DNA of 64,000 nucleotides from Kallotenue papyrolyticum (lineage in GTDB: Bacteria; Chloroflexota; Chloroflexia; Chloroflexales; Kallotenuaceae). A program made the translations under genes and the position numbers. The stretch's first letter is position 1, and each line of letters begins with the position of its first letter. This document shows positions 7,226-15,638 of this stretch, piece after piece. Location of the stretch: the NCBI RefSeq assembly GCF_000526415.1, contig NZ_JAGA01000003.1, positions 806,001 through 870,000 on the forward strand, in the 5' to 3' direction. The notes beneath the pieces were generated by a model. It ran no database searches and was not told the DNA's origin. It was given only the letters and a program-made list of their open reading frames with translations.

Positions 7226-8731
7226 ATGCCCAACGAGCAGATCATTGTCGGCGGCGGTCTGGGCGGCCTGGCAGCGGCGATCCATCTGGCGCGGCTGGGC
7301 CTGCGCGTCCGCCTGCTGGAGAAGAACGAACAGCTCGGCGGCAAGCTGAGCCAGGTCGTTGCCGACGGCTATCGCTTCGACACGGGTCCCTCGCTGCTGA
7401 CCATGCCCTGGGTCGTGCGCGAGCTGTTCGCCGCGGCAGGCCAGCAGGCCGATGACTGGCTGACGATCGTGCCCGTCGATCCGATCTGCCGCTACGTCTG
7501 GCCTGATGGCACGCGCTGGGAGCACCACCGCGCGCTGCCCGACCTGATCGCGGACATCGCACGGCTGGCGCCGCAGGACGTGATCGGCTTCTTCCGCCTG
7601 ATGGCCTTTGGCGCGCGCATCTATCAGGCCACGGCTGCGCCCTTTCTGCTGGCACCCTTCCGCGGCTGGCACGATTTCCTCACACCACGCCTGGTGCGCG
7701 ACGCGCCCGCGCTGGATGCGTTCCATACACTGGATCAGGCTGTGCGGCGCTACCTGCGCTCGCCCTACCTGCGCCAGGTCTTCAACCGCTATGCCACCTA
7801 CAACGGCTCATCTCCCTACCGCACGCCGGCGACCTTTGCGATTATTCCCTACATCGAGTTTGCAACCGGCGGCTGGTACATCAAAGGTGGCATGTACGTG
7901 CTCGTCCAGGCGCTGCAGCGGCTGGCCGAGCGGCTGGGCGTCGCCATCGAAACGCGCAGCGAGGTGGTGGAAGTGCTGGTGCGCGACCGCCGCGCCCGGG
8001 GTGTGCGCCTGGCCGACGGGCGCGAGTTGCCCGCCGCGCGCGTGATCGTCAACAGCGACGCGCTGCATGGGCTGCGCCACCTGGTCGCGCCTGAGCACCG
8101 CCGGCACTGGAGCGACCGGCGCATCGATCGGCAGGAGCCCTCCTGCTCTGGCTTCGTCGTGTTGCTGGGCATCGACCGTGACTATCCGCTACTGGCACAC
8201 CACACCCTGTTCTTTTCGTCGGACTATCCTGCCGAGTTTCGGGCGATCTTCGAGCGACAGGTGCCCGCACCCGAACCGACGATCTACGTCGCCGCCACCT
8301 GCCGCAGCGATCCCGACCACGCGCCGCCGGGCGGCATGAACCTCTTCGTGCTGGTCAATGCGCCGGCGCTCAGCGAACGGGTGGCCTGGGAGCGCGAGGC
8401 CGGCGGCTATCGCGATCTGGTCATCCGGCTGCTGGAGCGGCGTGGCCTGCCCGATCTCCAACGGCACATCCGCTACGAGCAGCTGATCACGCCGCTCGAT
8501 TTCGCAGAGCGAACGCGGAGCTGGCGCGGCGCGCTGTATGGCGCCGCCTCGAACCAGCCCCTGGCCGCGTTTCTGCGCCCGCCGCTGCGCGCGCCGGACG
8601 TACGCGACCTGTTCTTTGTGGGCGGCGCGACGCATCCCGGCGGCGGCATGCCGCTGGTGTTGCTCTCCGGGCGCGCGGTCGCCGGGCTGATCGCGCGCGA
8701 GATCGGCGTCCACGCGCCCGGCCGCACCTAG
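7226..8731 (+). CDS. phytoene desaturase-family FAD oxidoreductase (CrtI-like)
   Basis: 501 residues. The N-terminal dinucleotide-binding motif reads QIIVGGGLGGLAAAIHLARL, followed by EKNEQLGGKLSQ and RFDTGPSLLTMP, both typical of CrtI/CrtN/CrtO enzymes. The C-terminal FAD motif is FFVGGATHPGGGMPLVLLSG. These enzymes desaturate or oxidise carotenoid backbones. The GG-x-HPGGGMP form of the last motif is closer to the CrtN/CrtP-like branches than to CrtI (GAGTHPGAGxPGV), so the exact reaction cannot be named. AAAGGAACGAGC precedes the ATG. Its stop overlaps the stop of the convergent permease gene. Confidence 0.8.
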   Translation: MPNEQIIVGGGLGGLAAAIHLARLGLRVRLLEKNEQLGGKLSQVVADGYRFDTGPSLLTMPWVVRELFAAAGQQADDWLTIVPVDPICRYVWPDGTRWEHHRALPDLIADIARLAPQDVIGFFRLMAFGARIYQATAAPFLLAPFRGWHDFLTPRLVRDAPALDAFHTLDQAVRRYLRSPYLRQVFNRYATYNGSSPYRTPATFAIIPYIEFATGGWYIKGGMYVLVQALQRLAERLGVAIETRSEVVEVLVRDRRARGVRLADGRELPAARVIVNSDALHGLRHLVAPEHRRHWSDRRIDRQEPSCSGFVVLLGIDRDYPLLAHHTLFFSSDYPAEFRAIFERQVPAPEPTIYVAATCRSDPDHAPPGGMNLFVLVNAPALSERVAWEREAGGYRDLVIRLLERRGLPDLQRHIRYEQLITPLDFAERTRSWRGALYGAASNQPLAAFLRPPLRAPDVRDLFFVGGATHPGGGMPLVLLSGRAVAGLIAREIGVHAPGRT

Positions 8732-9528
8732 CGCTCGATGCGCAGACGCCGCTGATACCACTGCAGCAGCAGCGAAAGCACCAGCGTCATGACCAGGTAG
8801 AAAAACGTGAGGATAAAGTAGGTCTCGGTGAAGCGGAAGGAGGTGCTGGCGTAGAGCCGCGAGACCTGCGTCAGGTCGCGCACGCCCAGCACCGAGACCA
8901 GCGATGAATCTTTGAGCATGGCGATGAAATCGTTGCCCAGCGCCGGCAACACATTGCGGATCGCCTGCGGCAGGATCACCAGCCGCATGGCCTGATAGTT
9001 TGTCAGGCCCAGCGAGCGCGCCGCCTCCATCTGACCGCGCGGAATGGCCTCGATGCCGGCGCGAAACACTTCGGCCAGAAACGCGCCATAGATCATCGAC
9101 AGCGCGATGATCGCGCGGGTTGTCAATGTGACCGAGCTGTTGTTGAGACCAAAAATAGAAACAGCCCCCGGCACCACCACAAACGCAATCGTGAAGATCA
9201 GCACCAGAATCGGCACGCCGCGCACAAACTCGATATAGGTGATCGCCAGGTTGCGCAACACAATATTGTGCGAAATACGGCCAAGGCCCGCCAGCAGACC
9301 AATCACTAACGCAGCAACAAACGCAATGATCGTAACATAAATCGTCACACCAAGTCCGGAAACGATCGTCAAAAAGGCATCCTGATAGGTTGGATCGACG
9401 ACGATCTTCACGACCATGTAGGCGATCGCCAGCAGGATCGCCACCAACCACCAGGGAAAGGTGCGTAACGACGAGGTTTCCAGCGGTGGGCGGTGGACGA
9501 CGCCCGGTGCTTCATGTTCAATAGCCAT
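8728..9528 (-). CDS. polar amino acid ABC transporter permease (HisM/GlnP family)
   Basis: 266 residues with a hydrophobic core of about five to six membrane segments. The HisM-type signature AITYIEFVRGVPILVLIFTI and the EAA loop AEVFRAGIEAIPRGQMEAAR SLGL (ATPase docking) are clear, followed by LPQAIRNVLPALGNDFI. Together with the upstream binding protein it forms an uptake system for a polar amino acid or similar solute. Start 9528 has GGAG 8 bp upstream; the longer frame begins inside the intercistronic hairpin. No ATPase gene is adjacent, so a shared or distant ATPase is implied. Confidence 0.9.
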   Translation of the reverse strand: MAIEHEAPGVVHRPPLETSSLRTFPWWLVAILLAIAYMVVKIVVDPTYQDAFLTIVSGLGVTIYVTIIAFVAALVIGLLAGLGRISHNIVLRNLAITYIEFVRGVPILVLIFTIAFVVVPGAVSIFGLNNSSVTLTTRAIIALSMIYGAFLAEVFRAGIEAIPRGQMEAARSLGLTNYQAMRLVILPQAIRNVLPALGNDFIAMLKDSSLVSVLGVRDLTQVSRLYASTSFRFTETYFILTFFYLVMTLVLSLLLQWYQRRLRIER

Positions 9529-9556
9529 ACCCTGCTCCAGAATGGACACCACATGC

Positions 9557-9590
9557 ACGGGCGGGGAGGCTCCTCCCGATCCCCGCCCGT
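9557..9590 (-). other. intercistronic hairpin between binding protein and permease genes
   Basis: ACGGGCGGGGA pairs perfectly with TCCCCGCCCGT (11 bp, 12-nt loop) just after the binding-protein stop. Such hairpins commonly stabilise the binding-protein mRNA and lower permease expression; that role is inferred. Confidence 0.6.
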
Positions 9591-9596
9591 TGCTGG

Positions 9597-10490
9597 CTAC
9601 TGGCTGCCCGGCAATTTGAATTCGGCGCTGAAGTACTTCTTGGACAGCGCGTCCAGCGTCCCGTTCTCGCGCATCACCGCCAGTGCGCGATTAACCGGCT
9701 CGACCAGATCACTGCCCTTGGGGAAGATAAAGCCCAGCTCGTCGCTCTTGATCGGCGGGCCGATCAGCTCAAGCTGCTCGGCGTTGGTGCCGACGTAGCC
9801 CTGGCCGGCGGTCTCATCCATGATCACCGCGTCAACGTCACCGTTGATCAGCGCCTGCACTGCGAAGGGGAACTGCTCGAAAGCTTGGATGCGATTTTCA
9901 GGCAGGAGCTGTTTGGCGGTTTCGTAGTTGGTGGTGCCGGTTTGGGTGCCCAGGCGCAGCTGCGGATTGGCGACAAATTCTTCCATGCTGGCGAAGCGCT
10001 TCTCACCCTTGCGCGCCAGCAGGCGTTGATCGACGCGGATGTAGCCGTCCGAGAAATCGACCTGCTGCGCGCGTTCCGGCGTGATGGTAATGCCATCGGC
10101 GGCGGCGTCATACTGGCCGTTGGCGACCGCCTGGATCAGGCCCTCCCAGGCAGCCTCCTGGAAGACCGGCTTGCAGTTCAGCAACCGGCAGATCTCGCGC
10201 CAGGCATCGTAGTCCCACCCCTCGGGCTGGTTGGTCTGTGGGTTGATGTAGTTGAAGGGCGGATAGGCGTTCTCCACCGCGATGCGCACTTCGCGCCCGC
10301 CCAGATCGGGTAAGTCTGTGCCGGATGCCGCGGTGGCCGTGACTGCCGGCGCGGCTGCGGGTGATGGACTGGCGGCGGTGGCGGGACTGGCCGCCGGCGA
10401 GGCGCCGGTTGCGCCGGTGGGAGAACCACCCGCGCAGGCCGTCAGCAGCGCCAGCATGATCGCCAGCACAATCAGCGCCATACGTTTCAT
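9597..10490 (-). CDS. amino acid ABC transporter substrate-binding lipoprotein (SBP_bac_3)
   Basis: 297 residues. A lipoprotein signal peptide ([19 protein letters not shown], lipobox LTAC) is followed by a Ser/Ala/Pro-rich linker of about 45 residues. The solute-binding domain starts at [20 protein letters not shown] and contains [39 protein letters not shown] and the closing ALSKKYF. The long linker fits anchoring on the outer face of the membrane. Start 10490 is supported by AGGAGGAGC. A TATAAT promoter lies about 30 bp upstream. Ligand not deducible beyond polar amino acid-like. Confidence 0.92.
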   Translation of the reverse strand: MKRMALIVLAIMLALLTACAGGSPTGATGASPAASPATAASPSPAAAPAVTATAASGTDLPDLGGREVRIAVENAYPPFNYINPQTNQPEGWDYDAWREICRLLNCKPVFQEAAWEGLIQAVANGQYDAAADGITITPERAQQVDFSDGYIRVDQRLLARKGEKRFASMEEFVANPQLRLGTQTGTTNYETAKQLLPENRIQAFEQFPFAVQALINGDVDAVIMDETAGQGYVGTNAEQLELIGPPIKSDELGFIFPKGSDLVEPVNRALAVMRENGTLDALSKKYFSAEFKLPGSQ

Positions 10491-10518
10491 AGCTGCTCCT
10501 CCTGAAGATTTAACGGCG

Positions 10519-10547
10519 ATTATACCTGCAAGCGTCATCTGCGTCTA
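10519..10547 (-). promoter_or_regulatory. promoter of the amino acid transporter operon
   Basis: Minus-strand TAGACG (10542-10547), 17-bp spacer, TATAAT (10519-10524), about 30 bp before the binding-protein ATG. Confidence 0.65.
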
Positions 10548-10683
10548 TGGCAAGCCCTGGAGTAGGCTGCGCGCCGGGAGGCAGGCCAGCAATGCTTAAC
10601 AGCAGGCCACAGCACTGGGCGCCCGCGAACGTTACCGACTGTATCATCGTAAAACGACGATAAACCTCTTGATTATGTAGCAC

Positions 10684-10709
10684 GGCTATGCTATAAGGAA
10701 AGCATAGCC
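10684..10709. repeat. inverted repeat (hairpin or operator)
   Basis: GGCTATGCT pairs perfectly with AGCATAGCC across 8 nt in the gap upstream of the amino acid transporter genes. No flanking T-run. Confidence 0.4.
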
Positions 10710-11116
10710 CTGAGAACACATCGGAGACGGATGACTCGGGGTTGCACGTGAACACCTGTCGTGGCAAGCGGCGAACTCCCAGACGCTGTGAGAGTTTGGA
10801 TGGGATCGTCCGTGAATGGCGCGAAACGGGATGCCGGGAGGCTGAACGAGGATCGCCATGCGTAAGCGCCGCCGGCGGTTGGTTACAAGTGCTACGAGGG
10901 TAGCCCCAACCGCGGCGCGCTGTACCAGCCAGACAGGCACCTCTGTAGCAAAGCTCGTACGATTGACGGATTCAGGTGAGGAGGTCGTCGTCCGAGCGAT
11001 GCTTGCACAGAAAAGCTGGTAGCCTACGGGCTGAGACCGAGCACTGTCGCAAGATACTACGGAGCAGCGTGTAACCCGCTGACCATCCACCGGTGATGCG
11101 CTCAGGGCTGTTGCCT

Positions 11117-11141
11117 GCCGCGGCCACCTCTTGGTCGCGGC
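11117..11141 (+). other. stem-loop upstream of the sugar transporter promoter
   Basis: GCCGCGGCCA pairs with TGGTCGCGGC (10 bp, one G-U, 5-nt loop), 19 bp before the -35 element of the sugar transporter promoter. Possibly a terminator insulating that promoter, although the tail is only TGTGTGTTG. Confidence 0.4.
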
Positions 11142-11159
11142 TGTGTGTTGCTGCCGCGA

Positions 11160-11188
11160 TTGACAGCCTCCGCCGCCTGGCATATACT
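11160..11188 (+). promoter_or_regulatory. strong promoter of the sugar ABC transporter operon
   Basis: Consensus TTGACA (11160-11165), 17-bp spacer, TATACT (11183-11188). The transcript would start near 11195 and carry a leader of about 140 nt before the binding-protein ATG. Confidence 0.85.
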
Positions 11189-11332
11189 CGCAACGATCTA
11201 CACAACAGCATGCCACAACGCCGTCGGCCTGATCCACTGACAAGGAGGTGATGCGGTTTACGTTGGTAGTCCATGGTCTTCTGGTCTACGCTGTTCATCA
11301 TCCCGTACCGTCAGAATGAAAGGATCATCGCC

Positions 11333-12673
11333 ATGCTTCGAACACCACACTGGCGTTTCAGCACTGTTGCGCTCCTGGTCGTGGCGCTGTTACTCGCAGC
11401 CTGTGGCGCGCCGGCCCAGACCGGCACCCAGGGCAGCCCGGCAGCGCAAGCCAGTCCGGCTCCAGAAAGCAGTCCTGCCGCCACCAGCACCGAGAACAAA
11501 CTCGAGATCTTTAGCTGGTGGACCAATCCCGGCGAGGCTGATGGCCTGGCGGCGCTGTTTGAGATCTACAAGCAGCGTAAACCCGGCGTCGAGATCATCA
11601 ATGCCACGGTAGCGGGTGGCGCCGGCACCAACGCCAAGACCGTGCTGGTCACGCGCATGCAGGGTGGGCAGCCGCCCGACAGCTTCCAGGTGCATGCCGG
11701 CCAGGAGCTGATCGGCACTTGGGTTGTCGCCGACAAGATGGAGCCGATCACCCAGATCTTCAAGAATGAAGGCTGGGATCAGGTCATGCCCAAGACGCTG
11801 CTCGACCAGATCACCTACAACGGCGAGATCTACTCGGTGCCGGTGAACATCCACCGCTCCAACGTGCTCTGGTACAACAAGAAGATCTTCGAGGAGGCCG
11901 GGCTGCAACCGCCCAAGACGCTCGACGACTTCTACAGCGTCGCCGAAGCGCTCAAAGCCAAGGGCATCACACCGCTGGCCGTGGGCGGCAAGGACAAATT
12001 TGAAGTGCCGCACCTGTTCGAGAGCGTGTTGCTGGCCAGCTACGGCCCCGATGATTATCCCAAGCTGTTCCAGGCCGGCAACGCAGCGCTGTGGGCCGAT
12101 CCGCGCATGACGCAGGCGGTCGAAACGCTCAACCGCATGCTGAGCTACGCCAACAGCGACCGCTCGTCGCTGAGCTGGGGCGATGCGGCGCAGCTCGTGC
12201 TGGATGGCCGCGCGGCCATGACGATCATGGGCGACTGGGCACACGGTTACTTCCTGGGCAAGGGCGCCAAGCCCGGCCAGGACTACGGCTGGGCTCCCGC
12301 GCCGGGCACCGACGGCGTCTTTATGTGGCTCAGCGACAGCTTCGGCCTACCCAAGGGTGCACCCCACCGCGACAACGCCATCGAGTGGCTCAAGGTCGTC
12401 GGCTCCAAGGAGGGCCAGGACGCCTTCAACCCCAAGAAGGGCTCGATCCCGGCGCGCACCGACGCCGACCGCAACCTGTACGACGAGTACCTGCAGTCGT
12501 CGATCGACGCCTTTGCCCAGAACCGGCTGGCGCCCAGCGTGGTGCATGGCGCGGCCGCCAACGAGGCGTTCATGACCGCCTACAACAACGCGCTGAACGT
12601 CTTCTCGGCCGACCTCGACATCCAGACGCTGCTGCAATCGCTCCAGGATGCGGTCAACGAACTGGCCCAGTAA
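11333..12673 (+). CDS. sugar ABC transporter substrate-binding lipoprotein (SBP_bac_1)
   Basis: 446 residues. The signal peptide MLRTPHWRFSTVALLVVALL ends in the lipobox LAAC, followed by a Pro/Ala/Ser linker. The mature domain begins KLEIFSWWTNPGEADGLAAL and contains QVHAGQELIGTWVV, VPVNIHRSNVLWYNKKIFEE and MTIMGDWAHGYFLGKGAKPG, typical of family-1 (maltose/glycerol-phosphate type) binding proteins for sugars or oligosaccharides. Start 11333 follows AAAGGATC; an in-frame ATG at 11273 would place 20 residues before the signal peptide and is rejected. It is first in the operon with two permeases and is separated from them by a hairpin. Confidence 0.92.
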   Translation: MLRTPHWRFSTVALLVVALLLAACGAPAQTGTQGSPAAQASPAPESSPAATSTENKLEIFSWWTNPGEADGLAALFEIYKQRKPGVEIINATVAGGAGTNAKTVLVTRMQGGQPPDSFQVHAGQELIGTWVVADKMEPITQIFKNEGWDQVMPKTLLDQITYNGEIYSVPVNIHRSNVLWYNKKIFEEAGLQPPKTLDDFYSVAEALKAKGITPLAVGGKDKFEVPHLFESVLLASYGPDDYPKLFQAGNAALWADPRMTQAVETLNRMLSYANSDRSSLSWGDAAQLVLDGRAAMTIMGDWAHGYFLGKGAKPGQDYGWAPAPGTDGVFMWLSDSFGLPKGAPHRDNAIEWLKVVGSKEGQDAFNPKKGSIPARTDADRNLYDEYLQSSIDAFAQNRLAPSVVHGAAANEAFMTAYNNALNVFSADLDIQTLLQSLQDAVNELAQ

Positions 12674-12685
12674 CGTTCGCATGCC

Positions 12686-12719
12686 GACGCGGGCGGTAGG
12701 AAACACTTCCGCCCGCGTC
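12686..12719 (+). other. intercistronic hairpin after the sugar-binding protein gene
   Basis: GACGCGGGCGG pairs perfectly with CCGCCCGCGTC (11 bp) between the binding-protein stop and the first permease. The probable role is differential expression of binding protein over permeases, or partial termination. Confidence 0.6.
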
Positions 12720-12736
12720 ACCTAAGGTGAAGTCCG

Positions 12737-13738
12737 ATGCAGCAGGTACGGCCCCATGAAGCAACCTTGCCAGCGCGGCGCGCCACACGCCGACCGATCA
12801 CCCTGGATCGCGTCGTGGCAATGCTGATGGTCCTGCCCTCGGCGATCGCCATCGCCATTTTCGTCTACGGCTTTATCGGCTGGACCGGCTTCGTGTCGCT
12901 GACGCGCTGGCGCGGCATCAATCCCGATTTCACGTTTGTCGGCTTGGAAAACTATGCGCGCATCTTTACTACAGCGCGCTTTCAGACCGATCTGCGCAAC
13001 ACGGTCGTTTTTACCGTCTTCTTCCTGATCGGCTGCCTGGGCGTTGGTCTGCTGCTGGCGGTGCTGCTCGACTCGGGCGTGCGCGGCGAGTCCTTCTTTC
13101 GCGCGGTGTACCTCTTTCCCATGGCCTTGTCGTTTATCGTCACCGGCACCGTCTGGCAATGGCTCTTCGCACCGGGCACGGCGCAGGACCCCACCGGGCT
13201 CAACCTGCTGCTGCAGCGTCTCGGCCTGGATGTCTATCAGAACTGGAGCACCACTGCCGAGGTAGTGCCCGGTGGCGGCTGGATGGGCGGCGCGATCCGC
13301 ACGCGGCTGGGCATCCCGCTGGCGATGCTGCCGGTGATCGTCGCCGCGGTGTGGCAGATGTCGGGCTTTACCATGGCGCTGTACCTGGCCGGTCTGCGCG
13401 GCATTCCCGAGGAGCTGCGCGAGGCGGCGCGGGTAGATGGCGCCAACGAATGGCAGATCTTCCGCTTCGTAACGCTGCCGCTGCTCCAACCGATTACGCT
13501 CAGCGCGGTGATCATTCTGGGCCATATCTCGCTCAAAATCTTCGACCTGATCATGACCCAGACCGGCGGCGGTCCCGGCAATGCCACGGAAGTGCCCGGC
13601 ATCTTTATGTATGAGATCACCTTCAAGAGCAACAAATACGCCGAAGGCGCGGCGGTGGCAATTGTGATGCTGCTGCTGGTGGCGGTGCTGATCGTACCCT
13701 ACCTGATCTACAACATGCGCACGGAGACCGAACGATGA
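12737..13738 (+). CDS. sugar ABC transporter permease (MalF/UgpA type)
   Basis: 333 residues with six expected membrane segments. The EAA loop EELREAARVDGANEWQIFRF (about 230-250) followed by VTLPLLQPITLSAVIILGHI is the hallmark of carbohydrate permeases of the CUT1 group. A positively charged N-terminus precedes the first segment. AAGGTGAAG lies upstream of the ATG. The stop overlaps the start of the second permease (ATGA), so the pair is translationally coupled. Confidence 0.92.
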   Translation: MQQVRPHEATLPARRATRRPITLDRVVAMLMVLPSAIAIAIFVYGFIGWTGFVSLTRWRGINPDFTFVGLENYARIFTTARFQTDLRNTVVFTVFFLIGCLGVGLLLAVLLDSGVRGESFFRAVYLFPMALSFIVTGTVWQWLFAPGTAQDPTGLNLLLQRLGLDVYQNWSTTAEVVPGGGWMGGAIRTRLGIPLAMLPVIVAAVWQMSGFTMALYLAGLRGIPEELREAARVDGANEWQIFRFVTLPLLQPITLSAVIILGHISLKIFDLIMTQTGGGPGNATEVPGIFMYEITFKSNKYAEGAAVAIVMLLLVAVLIVPYLIYNMRTETER

Positions 13739-14583
13739 CGACTCAGGCTGTAGCGCGGCGCCGGCTGCGTCCGGGGCGCATCGCGATCTACCTGCTGATG
13801 ATCGCCTTTGCGATCTTCTACTTGCTGCCGGTGTACCTGCTGTTGATCACCGGCATGAAAAGCTTCGCAGAAGTCAGCCTGAGTCGCATGTGGGACTGGC
13901 CGAGCCGGATCAGCTTTGAAAGCTTCAGCGTCGCCTGGCGCGACTATCTCGGCAATGCGTTCGTCAACAGCCTCAAGCTGGTCATTCCGGCCACGATTAT
14001 TTCATGCCTGCTGGGCTCGATGAACGGTTATGTGCTGTCCAAATGGAAGTTTCGCGGCTCGGATGCACTGTTTACGGCAATTCTCTTTGGCATGTTCATT
14101 CCCTACCAGAGCATTCTGATCCCGCTGGTGCAATTCCTCCAGAGCATTGGTCTGTACGGATCGATCAGCGGGCTGATTCTGGTGCATGTTGTCTATGGCA
14201 TTCCAATCACCACGCTGATCTTTCGCAACTACTACGCCGGCGTGCCGACCGAGCTGCTGGAGGCGGGCAAGATCGACGGCTCAGGCTTTTTCGGCATCTA
14301 CTGGCATATCATGGCGCCGCTGTCGATCCCCGGCTTTGTGGTGGTTGCGATTTGGCAGTTCACGTCGATCTGGAACGAGTTTCTGTTCGGGCTGATCATC
14401 ACCAACGCGCCCGAGCAGCGGCCCGTGACGGTGGCGCTGCAAAACATCGCCGGCAGCCAGTACACGCTCTGGAACGTGCAGATGGCCGGCGCGCTGCTGG
14501 TGGCGCTGCCGACGCTGCTGGTCTATATTTTTCTGGGACGCTACTTCCTGCGCGGTCTGCTGGCCGGCTCGCTCAAGGGCTAG
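13735..14583 (+). CDS. sugar ABC transporter permease (MalG/UgpE type)
   Basis: 282 residues, six membrane segments. IAIYLLMIAFAIFYLLPVYL is the first segment. The EAA loop is TELLEAGKIDGSGFFGIYWH followed by IMAPLSIPGFVVVAIWQFTS, and WNEFLFGLIIT is the usual MalG-family C-terminal signature. It forms the heteromeric channel with the preceding permease. No ATP-binding subunit is encoded nearby, so the system probably uses a shared MsiK/UgpC-type ATPase encoded elsewhere. A good terminator follows the gene. Confidence 0.92.
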   Translation: MTTQAVARRRLRPGRIAIYLLMIAFAIFYLLPVYLLLITGMKSFAEVSLSRMWDWPSRISFESFSVAWRDYLGNAFVNSLKLVIPATIISCLLGSMNGYVLSKWKFRGSDALFTAILFGMFIPYQSILIPLVQFLQSIGLYGSISGLILVHVVYGIPITTLIFRNYYAGVPTELLEAGKIDGSGFFGIYWHIMAPLSIPGFVVVAIWQFTSIWNEFLFGLIITNAPEQRPVTVALQNIAGSQYTLWNVQMAGALLVALPTLLVYIFLGRYFLRGLLAGSLKG

Positions 14584-14635
14584 CCCGTGCCGCGCCCGGC
14601 GGTGGAAGCCAATCGACTGCGCTGACCATCCGTCG

Positions 14636-14660
14636 CGGGCGTTCGCGGAACGCCCGTTTT
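14636..14660 (+). terminator. intrinsic terminator of the sugar transporter operon
   Basis: CGGGCGTTC pairs with GAACGCCCG (9 bp, 3-nt loop) and is followed directly by TTTT, 52 bp after the permease stop. Confidence 0.8.
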
Positions 14661-14754
14661 GCTGCACGGGCTGCACTTGACCCGCTATGTACCATAGACA
14701 GCACACGGGATCGAGCTGACGCATCCGCATCCCGGCTGCGCATTGGAGGATCGC

Positions 14755-15624
14755 ATGCGACTGGTAACCATTTCGGACCGCGGCGTGATGATCGGCGCGC
14801 TGCGTGACAACGACGTGGTGCTGCTGGACAGCGTCGCGCCGGATATGCTGACCCTGATCGAAATGGGCCCGAGCGGCCTGCGCCAGGCGGCGCAGATCGT
14901 GCGCGAAGCCCTGCCGCATAATCTACGTCCGCTGGATCAGGTCAGACTGCTGGCGCCGATCCCGCGGCCAACCAAGAACATCGTCTGCCTGGGCATGAAC
15001 TACGCCGAACACGCGCGCGAGTCGCTGCGCGCCAAGGGCCTGCCCGAACGGCTGCCGGAACACCCGGTCTTTTTCACCAAAGCCGTGACCACGGTCAACC
15101 ATCCGGAGGGCGGCATTCCGCTCGACGAGCGCGTGACGCAGCAACTGGATTACGAAGTCGAGCTGGCGGTGATCATCGGCGTGGGCGGCAAAAACATCCG
15201 CCGCGAAGCGGCCATGCAGCATGTCTGGGGCTATACCATCATCAATGATGTGACCGCCCGCGACCTACAAAACCGCCATCAGCAGTTCTTCAAGGGCAAG
15301 AGTCTGGACGGCACCTGTCCGATGGGGCCGTGCATCCTGACCGCCGACGAGGTGCCCGATCCCAGCGAACTGCGGCTGCGGCTGCGCGTCAACGGCGAGC
15401 TGCGCCAGGACAGCAGCGTCGCCGACCTGATCTTCGACATCCCTACCATCATCGAAGTGTTGTCGCTGGGCCAGACACTGGAACCGGGCGACATCATCGC
15501 CACGGGCACGCCCAGCGGCGTGGCGATGGGCATGCAACCGCCGCGCTGGCTCAAGGTTGGGGATGTGATCGAAGCCGAGATCGACCGCATCGGCACGCTG
15601 CGCAACACGGTCGTGCCGGCCTAG
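14755..15624 (+). CDS. fumarylacetoacetate hydrolase (FAH) family protein
   Basis: 289 residues. After an N-terminal domain of about 65 residues, the FAH catalytic domain starts with PRPTKNIVCLGMNYAEHARE. It contains the metal-binding acidic residues in QLDYEVELAVIIG (E-x-E and D) and later NDVTARDLQ, KSLDGTCPMGP and GDIIATGTPSGVAMG. Family members cleave C-C bonds of diketo acids (acylpyruvases, 2,4-diketo-3-deoxy-sugar acid hydrolases) or act as oxaloacetate decarboxylases. Its place between a sugar transporter and lutABC favours a sugar-acid diketo hydrolase, which is inference. GGAGGA precedes the ATG. Confidence 0.88.
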   Translation: MRLVTISDRGVMIGALRDNDVVLLDSVAPDMLTLIEMGPSGLRQAAQIVREALPHNLRPLDQVRLLAPIPRPTKNIVCLGMNYAEHARESLRAKGLPERLPEHPVFFTKAVTTVNHPEGGIPLDERVTQQLDYEVELAVIIGVGGKNIRREAAMQHVWGYTIINDVTARDLQNRHQQFFKGKSLDGTCPMGPCILTADEVPDPSELRLRLRVNGELRQDSSVADLIFDIPTIIEVLSLGQTLEPGDIIATGTPSGVAMGMQPPRWLKVGDVIEAEIDRIGTLRNTVVPA

Positions 15625-15638
15625 GCCAGGATCGCGCC

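Larger units (their letters stand above)
10548..11159. other. non-coding stretch of about 600 bp without a recognised gene
   Basis: No convincing open reading frame was found on either strand. Short frames through here lack ribosome sites and read as low-complexity shadows. Two perfect hairpins are present (10684-10709 and 11117-11141). The left part (10620-10720) is AT-richer. The stretch may hold remnants of a lost gene or an unrecognised RNA. Confidence 0.4.

Noticed and set aside
10686-11243. 185-codon minus-strand frame in the gap before the sugar operon
   Set aside because: Composition is random-looking, no start signal, no family, and it crosses a consensus promoter.
11251-11319. 22-codon ORF with AAGGAGGTGATG ahead of the sugar-binding protein gene
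   Set aside because: The Shine-Dalgarno is only 2 nt from the ATG, too close for normal initiation, and no terminator follows; it is mentioned only as part of the long leader.
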